Counted from the stretch's first letter, positions 45,762-55,051 are shown. The stretch: 64,000 nucleotides of DNA from Bradyrhizobium sp. AUGA SZCCT0283 (GCF_018130385.1 NZ_JAFCLU010000008.1:186001-250000), one strand, 5' to 3'. Notes: a model not told the origin generated them from the sequence alone. Translations and numbers: made by a program.

Positions 45762-46286
45762 TCAGCGCGCATTAAAACTGGCGCGAGGCGTACTTGTATC
45801 AGAATCTTGATGGAAACCGCCTAAGCGCTTTGCGCGTGAAGCAGACGCCGCGCGTGAACTATTGCAAGGCGCAACAATGGCGGCGAGATCACGACCTCGC
45901 AGGTACATCATTTTTCGGGTCAACCCGCCGTGCCGTGCGATCCAAGCGCGCACAGAAGCTGGATAGGTCTCCATTAGATCTTGCGTCCCGGATGCGCTGA
46001 CGACGCGTTTGCCGGACTCGTCGAACATCCATGCGGCATGGAATCCAAGCACCGCATTAGGGGTGGCGCAGATTCGATCGCTCGGTACGAGTCCAAGCAC
46101 CATTGTACAGGCCGAAACGCAAGTGCCGCTAATGACAACGGGCTCGCCGGAGTCGCGCACCTGTCGGAAGCGCGTCGTGTAGTCCCGCATCTTACCGCCG
46201 ATGTCGTCGCTGATAATGATGGTCGCGGAAGCCGAAGTAGCGGTTAGCGCCGTCAATAGAACGGCAGAAATTAGGCACACTCGCAT
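45762..46286 (-). CDS. Secreted ClpP-like (COG3904-type) protein with unusual C-terminus
   Basis: A 174-residue exported protein (signal peptide MRVCLISAVLLTALTATSASA). The core has GTCVSACTMVLGLVPSDRIC and PNAVLGFHAAW, which match periplasmic ClpP/crotonase-like proteins of the COG3904 type: Ser in the SACT segment and His in GFHAA would be the catalytic candidates. Relatives usually stop soon after an RGRDLAA-like motif; here a ~30-residue Ser/Arg/Ala-rich tail follows, possibly from a lost stop codon. Function unknown. Confidence 0.7.
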   Translation of the reverse strand: MRVCLISAVLLTALTATSASATIIISDDIGGKMRDYTTRFRQVRDSGEPVVISGTCVSACTMVLGLVPSDRICATPNAVLGFHAAWMFDESGKRVVSASGTQDLMETYPASVRAWIARHGGLTRKMMYLRGRDLAAIVAPCNSSRAASASRAKRLGGFHQDSDTSTPRASFNAR

Positions 46287-46473
46287 TACCTTCTCCGCGG
46301 CGTGATCAATCCTGCGCCACGCGCCGCAAATCGCATGCCAACCTGGTGCGCTTTCGAGCGATCAATTAAGTCGCTGATTTGAAAGCAGTTTCCGTTGGAG
46401 GATGGCGATGCTCGGCGGCTCACGTCGGCGCAGCATCGCTGGAGCCTAAAAAAGGGGCATTCTCGTCGCCATG

Positions 46474-46487
46474 TTGATCAATATCAA
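46474..46487 (+). promoter_or_regulatory. Perfect FixK/FNR-type binding site
   Basis: TTGATCAATATCAA is a perfect TTGAT-N4-ATCAA palindrome, the consensus of FNR/FixK2 regulators that control microaerobic and anaerobic genes in Bradyrhizobium. Its centre is 58 bases before the ATG of the next gene. Activation from the usual position near -41 would start the message around 46522, just before the ribosome site. Confidence 0.6.
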
Positions 46488-46538
46488 TGCGACGAAGCCC
46501 TGGCGGTGGCAGCCTCTAACAAATGTCGGAGGAAACCT

Positions 46539-46796
46539 ATGACAATCAAATACATCCTTGCCATCGCGCTCATCACGCCTGTGCTGACTGTATCCAGCAT
46601 GGCTCAACAGTACCAAGGCGGTCCGAAGTCGAGTTTCATGCCTACGCGGCAAATCAGCAGCGGAGGCGATATCTACGCGCAGGGAGACATCTACCCGCGG
46701 GGAGTCGCCGCGAAGAAGTCCTCCGCCGGTGGCGGTAGTCATCACTACAGCGGCGGACCGAGGAGCGATCCCCATCACATGGGGCCGAAGCCGTAA
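46539..46796 (+). CDS. Small secreted Gly/His-rich protein under probable FixK control
   Basis: An 85-residue protein from the ATG at 46539, with CGGAGGAAACCT just upstream. The signal peptide (MTIKYILAIALITPVLTVSSMAQ) is followed by a Gly/Ser/Lys-rich mature part with two YxQGDIYxxG-like repeats and a histidine-rich end (GGGSHHYSGGPRSDPHHMGPKP) that could bind metal. No family recognised. The upstream FixK/FNR box suggests expression at low oxygen. Confidence 0.7.
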   Translation: MTIKYILAIALITPVLTVSSMAQQYQGGPKSSFMPTRQISSGGDIYAQGDIYPRGVAAKKSSAGGGSHHYSGGPRSDPHHMGPKP

Positions 46797-46906
46797 TTCT
46801 CGGAGGCGTTACCTAGTCTCGCGACCCTGCAATGGGTCGGGTGTTTAGGGATAGCCCGCAAGGGCGAGCTACGAAGAACTCACGTCAACAACAGCCAGGA
46901 TCTTTC

Positions 46907-47089
46907 ATGGCATTCGTGCAGTTCACGCAACCGGACGATCAGCCGATCGTCATCAACACGGATAGGATCGTGACCGCCACACCACTGCTCGACGGACAAG
47001 GCACGCGCATCACCTTTAACAACGGTGGCCATCAGGACGTGAAGCAACTCATCGCTGATGTCCTGCGGCAGTTGAACATAAGCGCGTAG
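46907..47089 (+). CDS. Small cytoplasmic protein, unknown
   Basis: A 60-residue protein starting at the ATG at 46907 (CCAGGA upstream). It reads MAFVQFTQPDDQPIVINTDRIVTATPL, then TRITFNNGGHQDVKQLIADVLRQL. The pattern of a beta hairpin followed by a C-terminal helix is faintly like FlbD-type small proteins (residues around VINTDRI and ITFNNG), but this is a weak resemblance. No signal peptide. Confidence 0.6.
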   Translation: MAFVQFTQPDDQPIVINTDRIVTATPLLDGQGTRITFNNGGHQDVKQLIADVLRQLNISA

Positions 47090-47729
47090 GCTCAGGACAT
47101 CGCCGCTTGCGCGATCCCGTTCCGCCGATCAAGTGAGATCGTGCACTTTCTTGAGTGCTGCCTAATGTCGCAGATGGGTCAATCGCTACACGGGCGACCC
47201 AGCGGCAAGTCCGGCCATGCCGGCAATGGCTCCGAAAGCGGAAGTAAATTCAGAGCAATTAGCGGCTCCGCTAGAGGCCGGTGCGGATTGATGGCGCTCC
47301 CCTTCACGTCATTCAAGTTTCGAAACCGGAGCCTCGAATCATCCGCGGCGAATTCGGCGAACATGAGTGGACCGCCATTAGGCCGATGTTGCCGAACAAG
47401 CCGCGCGGCGTTCGGCGGGTAGATGACCGCCGCGTGCTCGATCGCATCGTTTGGGTCCTGCGTTCAGGTGCGCCATGGCGCGACCTGTGGTCCCCGCACG
47501 ACTTGTTACAATCGCTTCGTTCGGTGGATGATGGTCTTGTCTCGCTGATTTGCCCGACGTGTCAAATGTCTACTTCGGCACTCGACGAGTGCCGGCTACT
47601 GTGCATGGGGTTGTTTTCAATATTTTTGCTGGGAGCGCCGAGGCTCCTCCGTGTCCTTCCGCCGCCTCCGGAAGGCTGCATCACCCCGATCGCGGATGGA
47701 GCGACGGCGCGTGGCTTGGAACCGTCGCC
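47090..47729. other. Gene-poor 640-base segment containing IS remnant
   Basis: Apart from the transposase remnant at 47341-47526, nothing coding can be supported. The stretch after the remnant (47527-47729) has TGATTTGCCCGACGTG and GTGCATGGGGTTGTTTT motifs that I recall as recurring Bradyrhizobium intergenic sequence. Confidence 0.5.
47341..47526 (+). pseudogene. IS5-family transposase N-terminal remnant
   Basis: The frame IRGEFGEHEWTAIRPMLPNKPRG and VDDRRVLDRIVWVLRSGAPWRDL is the N-terminal DUF4096 domain of IS5-type transposases. After WRDL the expected GPRTTCYNRFVRW continues in another frame (from 47489), consistent with a deletion of about 11 bases. Similarity ends at the Trp codon near 47526; the DDE catalytic domain and inverted repeats are missing. 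It is a dead fragment. Confidence 0.85.
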
Positions 47730-48524
47730 CTACTTCCCCAGCGGCTTCAGAATCTTCACCAATTCCCCGTGCACGAACTCGTTGCCACAGATCACGTGCC
47801 CGGTCTTCAGCGGATCGTCGCTGCCCTCCATGCCCGAGATCGTTCCGCCGGCTTCCCGCACCATGATCTGCCCGGCCGCGATGTCCCAGGGCTGCAAATT
47901 GCGTTCCCAGTAGCCGTCGAGGCGGCCGGCGGCGACGAAGGCGAGGTCGAGGGAGGCGGCGCCAAAGCGGCGCAGGCCCGCCACCTTGTTCTGGATCGCG
48001 GCCATTTCGCGGTTCGACAATTCATGGTCGCCGCGGCCGATATGCGGCAGGCCGCAGGCAACCACGCATTCATTGAGCTGGCGGCGGCCGGAGACGCGCA
48101 GCCGCTGGTCGTTGAGGAACGCGCCCTTGCCGCGCTCGGCGATGTACAACTCGTCATTGGCGGGGTTGTAGATCACGCCCGCAATGATCGTGCCCTCGCG
48201 CTGCAGGCCGATCGAGATCGCAAATTGCGGGATGCCGTGCAGGAAGTTGGTGGTGCCGTCCAACGGATCGACGATCCAGGTGTGGCTCTTGTCGGCGCCT
48301 TCGCGCGTTCCGCCTTCCTCGCCGATGAAGCCGTAGCCCGGCCGCGCCTTGGCGAGGTCCTCGTACAGCATTTCCTCGGCGCGCTTGTCGGCCTTGGTGA
48401 CGAAGTTCGCCGGCCCCTTCAGCGACACCTGCAGATGCTCGATCTCGCCGAGGTCGCGCTTGAGGCTGCGGCCGGCGCGGCGCGCGGCTTTCACCATGAC
48501 GTTGATAAGGGCTGAATACAGCAT
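47730..48524 (-). CDS. suhB: Inositol-1-monophosphatase family protein
   Basis: A 264-residue Mg-dependent phosphatase. GEEGG (near residue 68), WIVDPLDGTTNFLHGIP (near 83) and QPWDIAAGQIMVREAGG (near 215) supply the three metal-binding motifs, all intact. Substrates are inositol or related sugar phosphates; E. coli SuhB also binds RNA polymerase. It closes the minus-strand carbon block and lies 87 bases downstream of the Sel1-repeat gene. Confidence 0.92.
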   Translation of the reverse strand: MLYSALINVMVKAARRAGRSLKRDLGEIEHLQVSLKGPANFVTKADKRAEEMLYEDLAKARPGYGFIGEEGGTREGADKSHTWIVDPLDGTTNFLHGIPQFAISIGLQREGTIIAGVIYNPANDELYIAERGKGAFLNDQRLRVSGRRQLNECVVACGLPHIGRGDHELSNREMAAIQNKVAGLRRFGAASLDLAFVAAGRLDGYWERNLQPWDIAAGQIMVREAGGTISGMEGSDDPLKTGHVICGNEFVHGELVKILKPLGK

Positions 48525-48611
48525 GATGCGAGCTTATGGTGTGAGGGAACGGGCCAATGCCGTCAGGGGGTTGGGGACTGGGTGCCCTGCAGATGTGCCG
48601 CCGTCAAGGCG

Positions 48612-49742
48612 TCATTTGTTGGTCGTGGGACCGGCGGTACCGGTCCATTTTTTCGCCGCCGCCTCGACCTTGACGCGGTCCTCGGGGCTGAGCTCCGAGA
48701 GCCGCTCATCCAGCTCAGGGTCGCCCTTGCCGGCGGTCTTGGCGACCAGGTGCCATTTCAGGCCTTCGATCTTGTCCACCGGCGCCCCCAGCCCGCTCAC
48801 GAGCACGCGGGCGAGGCGGTTCTGCGCGATCGGCGAGTTCTGCCGCGCGGCCTTGCGCAGCAGCGCGATCGCGGCCGGCTGGTTCTTCGGCGTTCCGGTG
48901 CCGTTGAACAGCGCGATGGCATATTCGACCTCGGCGTCGACATTGTCGGCCAGTGCCGCCGCCTGCAGCAGCCGCACTGCCCGCTCGAGATCCTTCGGCA
49001 CGCCGTTGCCTTCCTTGTAGAAGGTCGCCAGCGCATATTGCGCCTCCGGGTTGCCGGCGTCGGCGGCGACGCGCAGCAGTTCGGCGGCGCGTTTGACGTC
49101 CTGCGGCAGCGTGTTGCCGTCAAGATAGAGCAGCGCCAGATTGTAGGCCGCCTTGGGGTTGCCGAGCTTGGCCGCGGAGGCCAATAGCTTCACCGCCTGC
49201 TCGCGATTGGCGGCGCCGCCGCGGCCGGACAGCCGCATCATGGCGAGCGCGAACATGCCTTCGCGGTCGCCGGCGTCGGCCGCGCGCTGGTACCAATCGG
49301 CGGCCTTCGCGTAGTCGCGCTTGATGCCGAGCCCGTTGGCGTAGAGCTCGCCCAGCATCGTCATCGCCTTGGGATCGCCGTTATATTGCGCGCGCGTAAT
49401 CGCGAGATCGAAGGCCGTCTTGTAGAGGCCGCGCTGATAGGCGCCGTAGACGGTGTCGACGTTCGGATCCTCGAAGGCGGCCGTCGGCGAGGGGGAGGGC
49501 ACAGGCGTTGCCACGGGCTTGGTCGTTATCGCAGGCTTGAGCGGCGCCGCCGGCGTCGGTGTCGGTGTCGCAGCGGGCTTTTTCGCAGCCGTCGGCGCCT
49601 TTGGCTTGGGCGCCTCCTTTTTCGCCGCCGGAGGGCTCGCGGGCGGCTGCGCGGCAGGCGGCGTCAGCGAGACCTGCGCGGTGGCGCCGGTCATCGTCAT
49701 CAAGAGGCCCGCAAGCAGCGATATGGGACGCAGGAGTTTCAT
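48612..49742 (-). CDS. Exported Sel1/TPR-repeat protein
   Basis: A 376-residue protein with signal peptide (1-23), a Pro/Ala/Lys-rich low-complexity linker (~24-90) and about six Sel1-like repeats (~95-340), each of the type AMTMLGELYANGLGIKRDYAKAADWYQRAADAG. Such repeats mediate protein-protein contacts in the periplasm. Starts with ATG at 49742, nine bases after the thiamine-phosphate-synthase-like gene stop, so they may share a transcript. Confidence 0.88.
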   Translation of the reverse strand: MKLLRPISLLAGLLMTMTGATAQVSLTPPAAQPPASPPAAKKEAPKPKAPTAAKKPAATPTPTPAAPLKPAITTKPVATPVPSPSPTAAFEDPNVDTVYGAYQRGLYKTAFDLAITRAQYNGDPKAMTMLGELYANGLGIKRDYAKAADWYQRAADAGDREGMFALAMMRLSGRGGAANREQAVKLLASAAKLGNPKAAYNLALLYLDGNTLPQDVKRAAELLRVAADAGNPEAQYALATFYKEGNGVPKDLERAVRLLQAAALADNVDAEVEYAIALFNGTGTPKNQPAAIALLRKAARQNSPIAQNRLARVLVSGLGAPVDKIEGLKWHLVAKTAGKGDPELDERLSELSPEDRVKVEAAAKKWTGTAGPTTNK

Positions 49743-49751
49743 GGTCCGGCG

Positions 49752-50447
49752 TTATCCGTGCCCGGCCTTGTCCGTACTAGCCTTGGCTTTTCCGAACGCT
49801 GCTTCGTACGCCTGCGCGATCGCTAGCCCGGCATCGGTCAGCGCCGCCTTTGCGCCGCGCGGGTCCGCCCAGATGAAATCGCCGACCAGCACAAAATCCG
49901 CGCCGGCCGCGGCGAATTCGAAAGCCTCCTCGCACGAGATGGCAAAGCCAACGCAAGGCGGCTCGAACAGTTCATCCCACCATTGCAGGCGCTCAGCAAT
50001 CGCTTCAGCCGAGGGCCGCTGGCCGTTGGCGTCGGGCTCGCCGAACAGCACGTAGTCGGCGCCCCGTTCGCCCGCGGCCATCGAATCGTGCCGCGTGGCA
50101 AGGCCGCCGACGCCGGCAATGCGGTCCGGCTTCAGCGACGGCAAGGCATCCTCCAGCGCAGCGAGGCCGTTCAGATGCGCGCCATCGGCGCCGGCACGCG
50201 CCACCAGTTCGACATGGCCGTCGAGCAGTAGCGCCGCGCCGGCGTTCTGGATCACGGGCGCCAGCGTTTTCACACGCGCGATCATGGTGCGCTGATCGGT
50301 CTGCTTCAGCCGCAGCAGCACCGCCGCGACGTCGGCCGCGGCCAACAGCTCCGGAAGCAGGCTTGCGAGCTGCGACGGATCGTCCACTTCTGGTGTCGCG
50401 AGATAGAGGCGCGGCGCCGGGCGCGGCGGAACGGATTTATTGGCCAA
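49752..50447 (-). CDS. Thiamine-phosphate-synthase-like protein, divergent
   Basis: A 231-residue TIM-barrel protein of the ThiE fold: RLYLATP opening strand, VAAVLLRL, LLLDGHVELVARAGADGAHL and ERGADYVLFGEP. The canonical GVHLGQxD becomes GAHLNGLA, and the GxSxH phosphate loop becomes GVGGLATRH, so substrate-binding residues differ from true ThiE. TTG start at 50447, two bases after the aldolase stop (translational coupling likely). Either a diverged thiamine enzyme or a related activity. Confidence 0.72.
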   Translation of the reverse strand: MANKSVPPRPAPRLYLATPEVDDPSQLASLLPELLAAADVAAVLLRLKQTDQRTMIARVKTLAPVIQNAGAALLLDGHVELVARAGADGAHLNGLAALEDALPSLKPDRIAGVGGLATRHDSMAAGERGADYVLFGEPDANGQRPSAEAIAERLQWWDELFEPPCVGFAISCEEAFEFAAAGADFVLVGDFIWADPRGAKAALTDAGLAIAQAYEAAFGKAKASTDKAGHG

Positions 50448-50449
50448 CT

Positions 50450-51490
50450 CTAGGCGACCTTCTTTTCAAGGCCGGTTTCCCACTCGCCCTTGCTCGCCAG
50501 CGCGTTCATCCGCGCCCGGTGCGTGAAGGCGCGCTGGCCCGCGGCGATATTCTCGGCCTTGCCCGACCACGCCTTTTGCGGCGCCGCCTGCAACGCCCGG
50601 CCGTAGGAGAAGGTCAGCCGCCAGGGAAGCCCGCCGATCCGGTTCATGGCGTTCAGATGCGCGGTGGCTTCCTCGTCGGATTGTCCCCCGGACAGGAAGG
50701 CGATGCCCGGCACGGCTGCAGGCACGCACGCCTTCAAAAGCCGTACGGTTTTCTCCGCAACTTCCTCGACGGAAGCCTGCTTTGGGCATTTCTTGCCTGA
50801 AATGGCCATGTTGGGCTTCAGCACCATGCCTTCGAGTTCGACGCGCTGCACGCGCAATTCCTGGAACGTCTTGTTGAGAACACGCTGGGTCACGTCATAG
50901 CAGCGGTCGATGTCGTGATCGCCGTCCATCAGCACTTCCGGCTCGACGATGGGGACGATCTGCGCCGCCTGGCACAGCGCGGCGTAGCGCGCCAGCGCAT
51001 GCGCGTTGACGCTGATCGCGGTCATGGTGGGAATACCCGGGCCGTCAGTGCCCCGGCCGATATCGATCACCGCGCGCCACTTCGCGAAGCGCGCGCCGCG
51101 TTCGTAATATTTCTTCAGCCGTTCGGCGAGCTTGTCGAGGCCGACAGTGACCAGTTCGCCCGGACATTGCGGCAGCGCTTGCGTCCCCTCATCGACCTTG
51201 ATGCCGGGGATCGCGCCGGACTGCTCGATCAGCTTGACCAGCGGCGTGCCGTCCTTCGCGTTCTGCCAGATCGTCTCGTCGTACAGAATCACGCCCGAGA
51301 CGTACTTGCTCATCGCCTCGGTGGAGCGGAACAGCATCTCGCGATAGTCGCGGCGGTTCTCCTCGGTCGATTCGACCTTGATGGCGTCGAAACGCTTCTT
51401 GATCGTGCCCGAGGATTCGTCGGCGGCGAGAATGCCCTTGCCCGGGGTAACCATGGCGAGGGCAACTTTGTTGAGGTCAGCGAGATTCAT
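50450..51490 (-). CDS. Class I fructose-bisphosphate aldolase
   Basis: A 346-residue Schiff-base aldolase of the eukaryote-like type. GKGILAADESSGTIKKRF near the N-terminus and LEGMVLKPNM with the catalytic lysine near residue 230 are diagnostic, together with FLSGGQSDEEAT and LTFSYGRALQ. It cleaves fructose-1,6-bisphosphate without metal. It lies directly next to the class II aldolase, giving two unrelated enzymes for one reaction. Confidence 0.95.
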   Translation of the reverse strand: MNLADLNKVALAMVTPGKGILAADESSGTIKKRFDAIKVESTEENRRDYREMLFRSTEAMSKYVSGVILYDETIWQNAKDGTPLVKLIEQSGAIPGIKVDEGTQALPQCPGELVTVGLDKLAERLKKYYERGARFAKWRAVIDIGRGTDGPGIPTMTAISVNAHALARYAALCQAAQIVPIVEPEVLMDGDHDIDRCYDVTQRVLNKTFQELRVQRVELEGMVLKPNMAISGKKCPKQASVEEVAEKTVRLLKACVPAAVPGIAFLSGGQSDEEATAHLNAMNRIGGLPWRLTFSYGRALQAAPQKAWSGKAENIAAGQRAFTHRARMNALASKGEWETGLEKKVA

Positions 51491-51602
51491 CGAAGTTCTC
51501 CAGAAACATCATGCCCTTGCGCACCAAAATAGGCGGTTCTCGGGCAATTGCCTAGAAAACGTTCGTCGCACCGGGGGTGTTTGCGAGGCGCGGGCGGCCC
51601 GC

Positions 51603-52670
51603 TCAGGCGACCCGCGGGTCAAGCTCGCCCTTGCTGTACCGCTTGGCCATTTCGGCCGTCGTCAGCACCTTCTTGATCTTGCTGGCTTGCCCCGCGGTAT
51701 TGAATTCCTGCAGCCGCTGCTTGCACAGCTTGGCCATGGCTTCCATCGCGGGCTTCAGGTATTTGCGCGGATCGAATTCTTCCGGATTGTCCTTCAGCAC
51801 TTTGCGGATCTGGCCGGTCATCGCCATGCGGTTGTCGGTGTCGATGTTGATCTTGCGCACGCCGTTCTTGATGCCGCGCTGAATTTCGGACACCGGCACG
51901 CCCCAGGTCGGCTTCATCTTGCCGCCATTGGCGTTGATGATCTCCTGCAGATCCTGCGGCACCGAGGACGAACCGTGCATCACCAGATGCGTGTTCGGCA
52001 GCTTGCGATGGATCTCCTCGATCACGTTCATGGCGAGGATGTCGCCGTCCGGCTTGCGGGTGAACTTGTAGGCGCCGTGCGAAGTGCCCATCGCGATCGC
52101 CAGCGCGTCGACCCTGGTCTCCTTGACGAACTTCACGGCTTCGTCGGGATTGGTCAGCAGCTGGTCGTGCGACAGCTTGCCTTCGGCGCCGTGGCCGTCT
52201 TCCTTGTCACCCATGCCGGTCTCGAGCGAGCCGAGCACGCCGAGTTCGCCTTCCACCGAGATGCCGCCGAGATGGGCCATGTCGGTGACGGTCTTCGTCA
52301 CGCCGACATTGTAGTCCCAATCACCGGGGGTCTTGCCGTCGGCCTTCAGCGAGCCGTCCATCATGACGGAGGTGAAGCCGGCCTGGATCGCGGTCATGCA
52401 CGTGGCGGGCTCGTTGCCATGATCGAGATGCACGCAGACCGGGATCTGCGGATAGATTTCGGTGACGGCGTCCATCATGTGCTTGAGCATCACGTCATTG
52501 GCGTAGGAGCGCGCGCCGCGCGAGGCCTGGATGATGACGGGCGCGTCGAGCGAAGAGGCGGCCTCCATGATGGCCAGCGCCTGCTCCATGTTGTTGATGT
52601 TGAAAGCCGGCACCCCGTAATCGTGCTCTGCCGCGTGATCGAGCAGTTGACGCAAGGTAATGCGAGCCAT
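51603..52670 (-). CDS. fba: Class II fructose-bisphosphate aldolase (Calvin-cycle type)
   Basis: A 355-residue zinc-dependent aldolase. [11 protein letters not shown] supplies the zinc histidine near residue 83, [12 protein letters not shown] and [12 protein letters not shown] follow, with [10 protein letters not shown] and [13 protein letters not shown]. It belongs to the CbbA/Fba group used in both glycolysis and the Calvin cycle (fructose- and sedoheptulose-bisphosphate). ATG at 52670, 50 bases after the pgk stop. Confidence 0.95.
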   Translation of the reverse strand: MARITLRQLLDHAAEHDYGVPAFNINNMEQALAIMEAASSLDAPVIIQASRGARSYANDVMLKHMMDAVTEIYPQIPVCVHLDHGNEPATCMTAIQAGFTSVMMDGSLKADGKTPGDWDYNVGVTKTVTDMAHLGGISVEGELGVLGSLETGMGDKEDGHGAEGKLSHDQLLTNPDEAVKFVKETRVDALAIAMGTSHGAYKFTRKPDGDILAMNVIEEIHRKLPNTHLVMHGSSSVPQDLQEIINANGGKMKPTWGVPVSEIQRGIKNGVRKINIDTDNRMAMTGQIRKVLKDNPEEFDPRKYLKPAMEAMAKLCKQRLQEFNTAGQASKIKKVLTTAEMAKRYSKGELDPRVA

Positions 52671-52720
52671 TCAAATTCTCCTGTATTTGCCGCGCCTTTG
52701 GCGCTCCATTAAGTCTGGGT

Positions 52721-53917
52721 CTAACGCAGTTTCAGAACTTCCACGCCGGGCAGCGGTTTGCCTTCCATCCATTCGAGAAACGCGCCGCCGGCCGTCGAAA
52801 CATAGGAAAAATCGTCTGCCACGCCGGCCTGGTTCAGCGCCGCGACGGTGTCGCCACCGCCGGCGACCGAAATCAGTTTCTTGGCCTTGGTGCGCTCGGC
52901 GGCATGCTTGGCCGCTACCATGGTGCCACGGTCGAACGGCGTCATTTCGAACGCGCCGAGCGGGCCGTTCCAGACCAGCGTCTTGGCGTCGTCGATCGCG
53001 GAATGAATCCGCGCGATCGATTGCGGCCCGACGTCGAGGATCATGCCGTCGGCCGGAATGGCGTCGAGGCCATAGGCGTGCGAGGGCGAGTTGGCCGCAA
53101 AATGATAGGCGACTACGGCATCGACGGGGAGGATGATGGCGCAGTTCGCGGCTTCGGCCTTTTCCACGATGCGCAGCGCGGTTGCCGCGAGATCCTTTTC
53201 CGCCAGCGACTTGCCGACGCCGACGCCCTGCGCGTGCAGGAAGGTGTTGGCCATGCCGCCGCCGATCACCAGCGCATCGACTTTTGTCACGAGGTTTTCG
53301 AGCAGGTCGATCTTAGTCGAGACTTTGGCGCCACCGATGATCGCGATCACCGGCTTGGTCGGCGCTTCCAACGCCTTCTCAAGCGCAGTGAGTTCGGCCT
53401 GCATGGTGCGGCCGGCATAGGCGGGCAGCTTGTGGCCGACGCCTTCGGTGGAAGCATGCGCGCGGTGCGCGGCCGAGAAGGCGTCGTTGACCCAGATGTC
53501 GCCGAGCTTCGCCAACTCGGCCACGAACGCCGGATCGTTCTTCTCTTCTTCCTTATGGAAGCGGGTGTTCTCCAGGCAGAGGATGTCGCCATCCTTCATG
53601 GCGGCGACGGCCTTGGCCGCAGCCTCGCCGATGCAGTCGTCGGCGAAGGCGACCGGCTTCTTGATGACCTGTCCCAGCGCCGCCGCTACGGGCTTCAGCG
53701 AATCCTTGGCATCGCGTCCCTTCGGCCGGCCGAAATGGGCGAGCAGGATGACCTTGCCGCCCTTGTCCGAAATTTCGGTGATGGTCGGCGCGACGCGCTC
53801 GAGCCTGGTCGCGTCGGTGACGCGGCCGTTTTCCATGGGCACGTTGAGATCGACGCGCAGCAGCACGCGCTTGCCCTTCACGTCGACGTCATCGAGGGTG
53901 CGGAATGTTTTCTGCAT
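52721..53917 (-). CDS. pgk: Phosphoglycerate kinase
   Basis: A 398-residue enzyme of normal length. [18 protein letters not shown] opens the N-domain; [38 protein letters not shown] and the nucleotide loop [13 protein letters not shown] are intact. It transfers phosphate between 1,3-bisphosphoglycerate and ADP. A TGTCCCGG-type repeat separates it from gap upstream. Confidence 0.97.
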   Translation of the reverse strand: MQKTFRTLDDVDVKGKRVLLRVDLNVPMENGRVTDATRLERVAPTITEISDKGGKVILLAHFGRPKGRDAKDSLKPVAAALGQVIKKPVAFADDCIGEAAAKAVAAMKDGDILCLENTRFHKEEEKNDPAFVAELAKLGDIWVNDAFSAAHRAHASTEGVGHKLPAYAGRTMQAELTALEKALEAPTKPVIAIIGGAKVSTKIDLLENLVTKVDALVIGGGMANTFLHAQGVGVGKSLAEKDLAATALRIVEKAEAANCAIILPVDAVVAYHFAANSPSHAYGLDAIPADGMILDVGPQSIARIHSAIDDAKTLVWNGPLGAFEMTPFDRGTMVAAKHAAERTKAKKLISVAGGGDTVAALNQAGVADDFSYVSTAGGAFLEWMEGKPLPGVEVLKLR

Positions 53918-53928
53918 TGGCGCTCTCT

Positions 53929-54037
53929 TGTCCCGGGCGCACGGCGGCGCGAAGTGCCGCTGTGCTGAACCGGGACCTATGTTGCGTGGGTCCCGGCTCT
54001 GCGTCGCGTCACTTCGTGCCGCGGCGCGTCCGGGACA
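53929..54037 (+). repeat. Dispersed TGTCCCGG-type palindrome, second copy
   Basis: Ends TGTCCCGGGCGC / GCGTCCGGGACA (one mismatch), inner arms CCGGGACC and GGGTCCCGG. Same family as 37465-37607, located between gap and pgk in their presumed transcript. Confidence 0.78.
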
Positions 54038-54043
54038 CGAGAC

Positions 54044-55051
54044 TTACAGGAGCTTCCCCATCGCCACGGCGGTGTCGGCCATGCGGTTGGAGAAACCCCA
54101 TTCATTGTCGTACCAGGACATCACGCGCACGAGCGTGCCGTTCTGCACCTTGGTCTGGTCCTCGTGGAACGTCGACGAGTGGGGGTCGTGGTTGAAGTCG
54201 ATCGAGACGTTCGGCGCCGACGTGTAGCCGAGGATGCCCTTGAGCTGCTGCTCGGAGGCGCGCTTCATCGCCGCGTTGATTTCCTTGACGTCGGTGGCGC
54301 GCTTGGCGACGATCTTGAGATCGACCACCGAAACGTTCGGGGTCGGCACGCGGATCGCGACGCCGTCGAGCTTGCCCTTCAATTCCGGCAGTACGAGGCC
54401 GATCGCCTTTGCAGCACCGGTGGAGGTCGGGATCATCGACATCGCCGCCGCGCGGCCGCGATAGAGATCCTTGTGCAGGGTGTCGAGCGTCGGCTGGTCG
54501 CCGGTATAGGCGTGGATCGTGGTCATGAAGCCGGTCTCGATGCCCACCGTGTCGTTCAGCACCTTGGCAACCGGCGCTAGGCAGTTGGTGGTGCAGGAGC
54601 CGTTGGAGACGACCAGATGATCCCGGGTCAGGGTGTCATGGTTGACGCCGAAGACGATGGTGGCGTCGGCATTGTCGGCGGGCGCCGAGACCAGCACGCG
54701 CTTGGCGCCGGCGGTCAGATGCGCGGAGGCCTTGTCCTTGGCGGTGAAGATGCCGGTGCATTCCAGCGCAATATCAACGCCGAGGGCCTTCCAGGGCAGC
54801 TTGGAGGGGTCGCGCTCGGCGGAAACCTTGATCTTGCCGTTGCCGAGGCTGAGCGAGTCGCCATCGACGGTCACGGTGCCGGGGAAGCGGCCATGCACGG
54901 AATCGAAGCGCAGCAGGTGGGCGTTGGTCTCCACCGGGCCGAGATCGTTGATGCCGACCACCTCGATATCCGTGCGGCCAGATTCCGCAATCGCCCGCAA
55001 CACGTTGCGGCCAATGCGGCCAAATCCGTTGATCGCGACGCGGATTGCCAT
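54044..55051 (-). CDS. gap: Glyceraldehyde-3-phosphate dehydrogenase
   Basis: A 335-residue enzyme starting [19 protein letters not shown] at 55051 has AGAGGAGAAACGAGC upstream, so the longer frame is rejected. Catalytic Cys is in [13 protein letters not shown] near residue 153, and the phosphate motif near [11 protein letters not shown] is read as [23 protein letters not shown] closes the protein. It serves glycolysis and the Calvin cycle and is followed by pgk. Confidence 0.97.
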   Translation of the reverse strand: MAIRVAINGFGRIGRNVLRAIAESGRTDIEVVGINDLGPVETNAHLLRFDSVHGRFPGTVTVDGDSLSLGNGKIKVSAERDPSKLPWKALGVDIALECTGIFTAKDKASAHLTAGAKRVLVSAPADNADATIVFGVNHDTLTRDHLVVSNGSCTTNCLAPVAKVLNDTVGIETGFMTTIHAYTGDQPTLDTLHKDLYRGRAAAMSMIPTSTGAAKAIGLVLPELKGKLDGVAIRVPTPNVSVVDLKIVAKRATDVKEINAAMKRASEQQLKGILGYTSAPNVSIDFNHDPHSSTFHEDQTKVQNGTLVRVMSWYDNEWGFSNRMADTAVAMGKLL

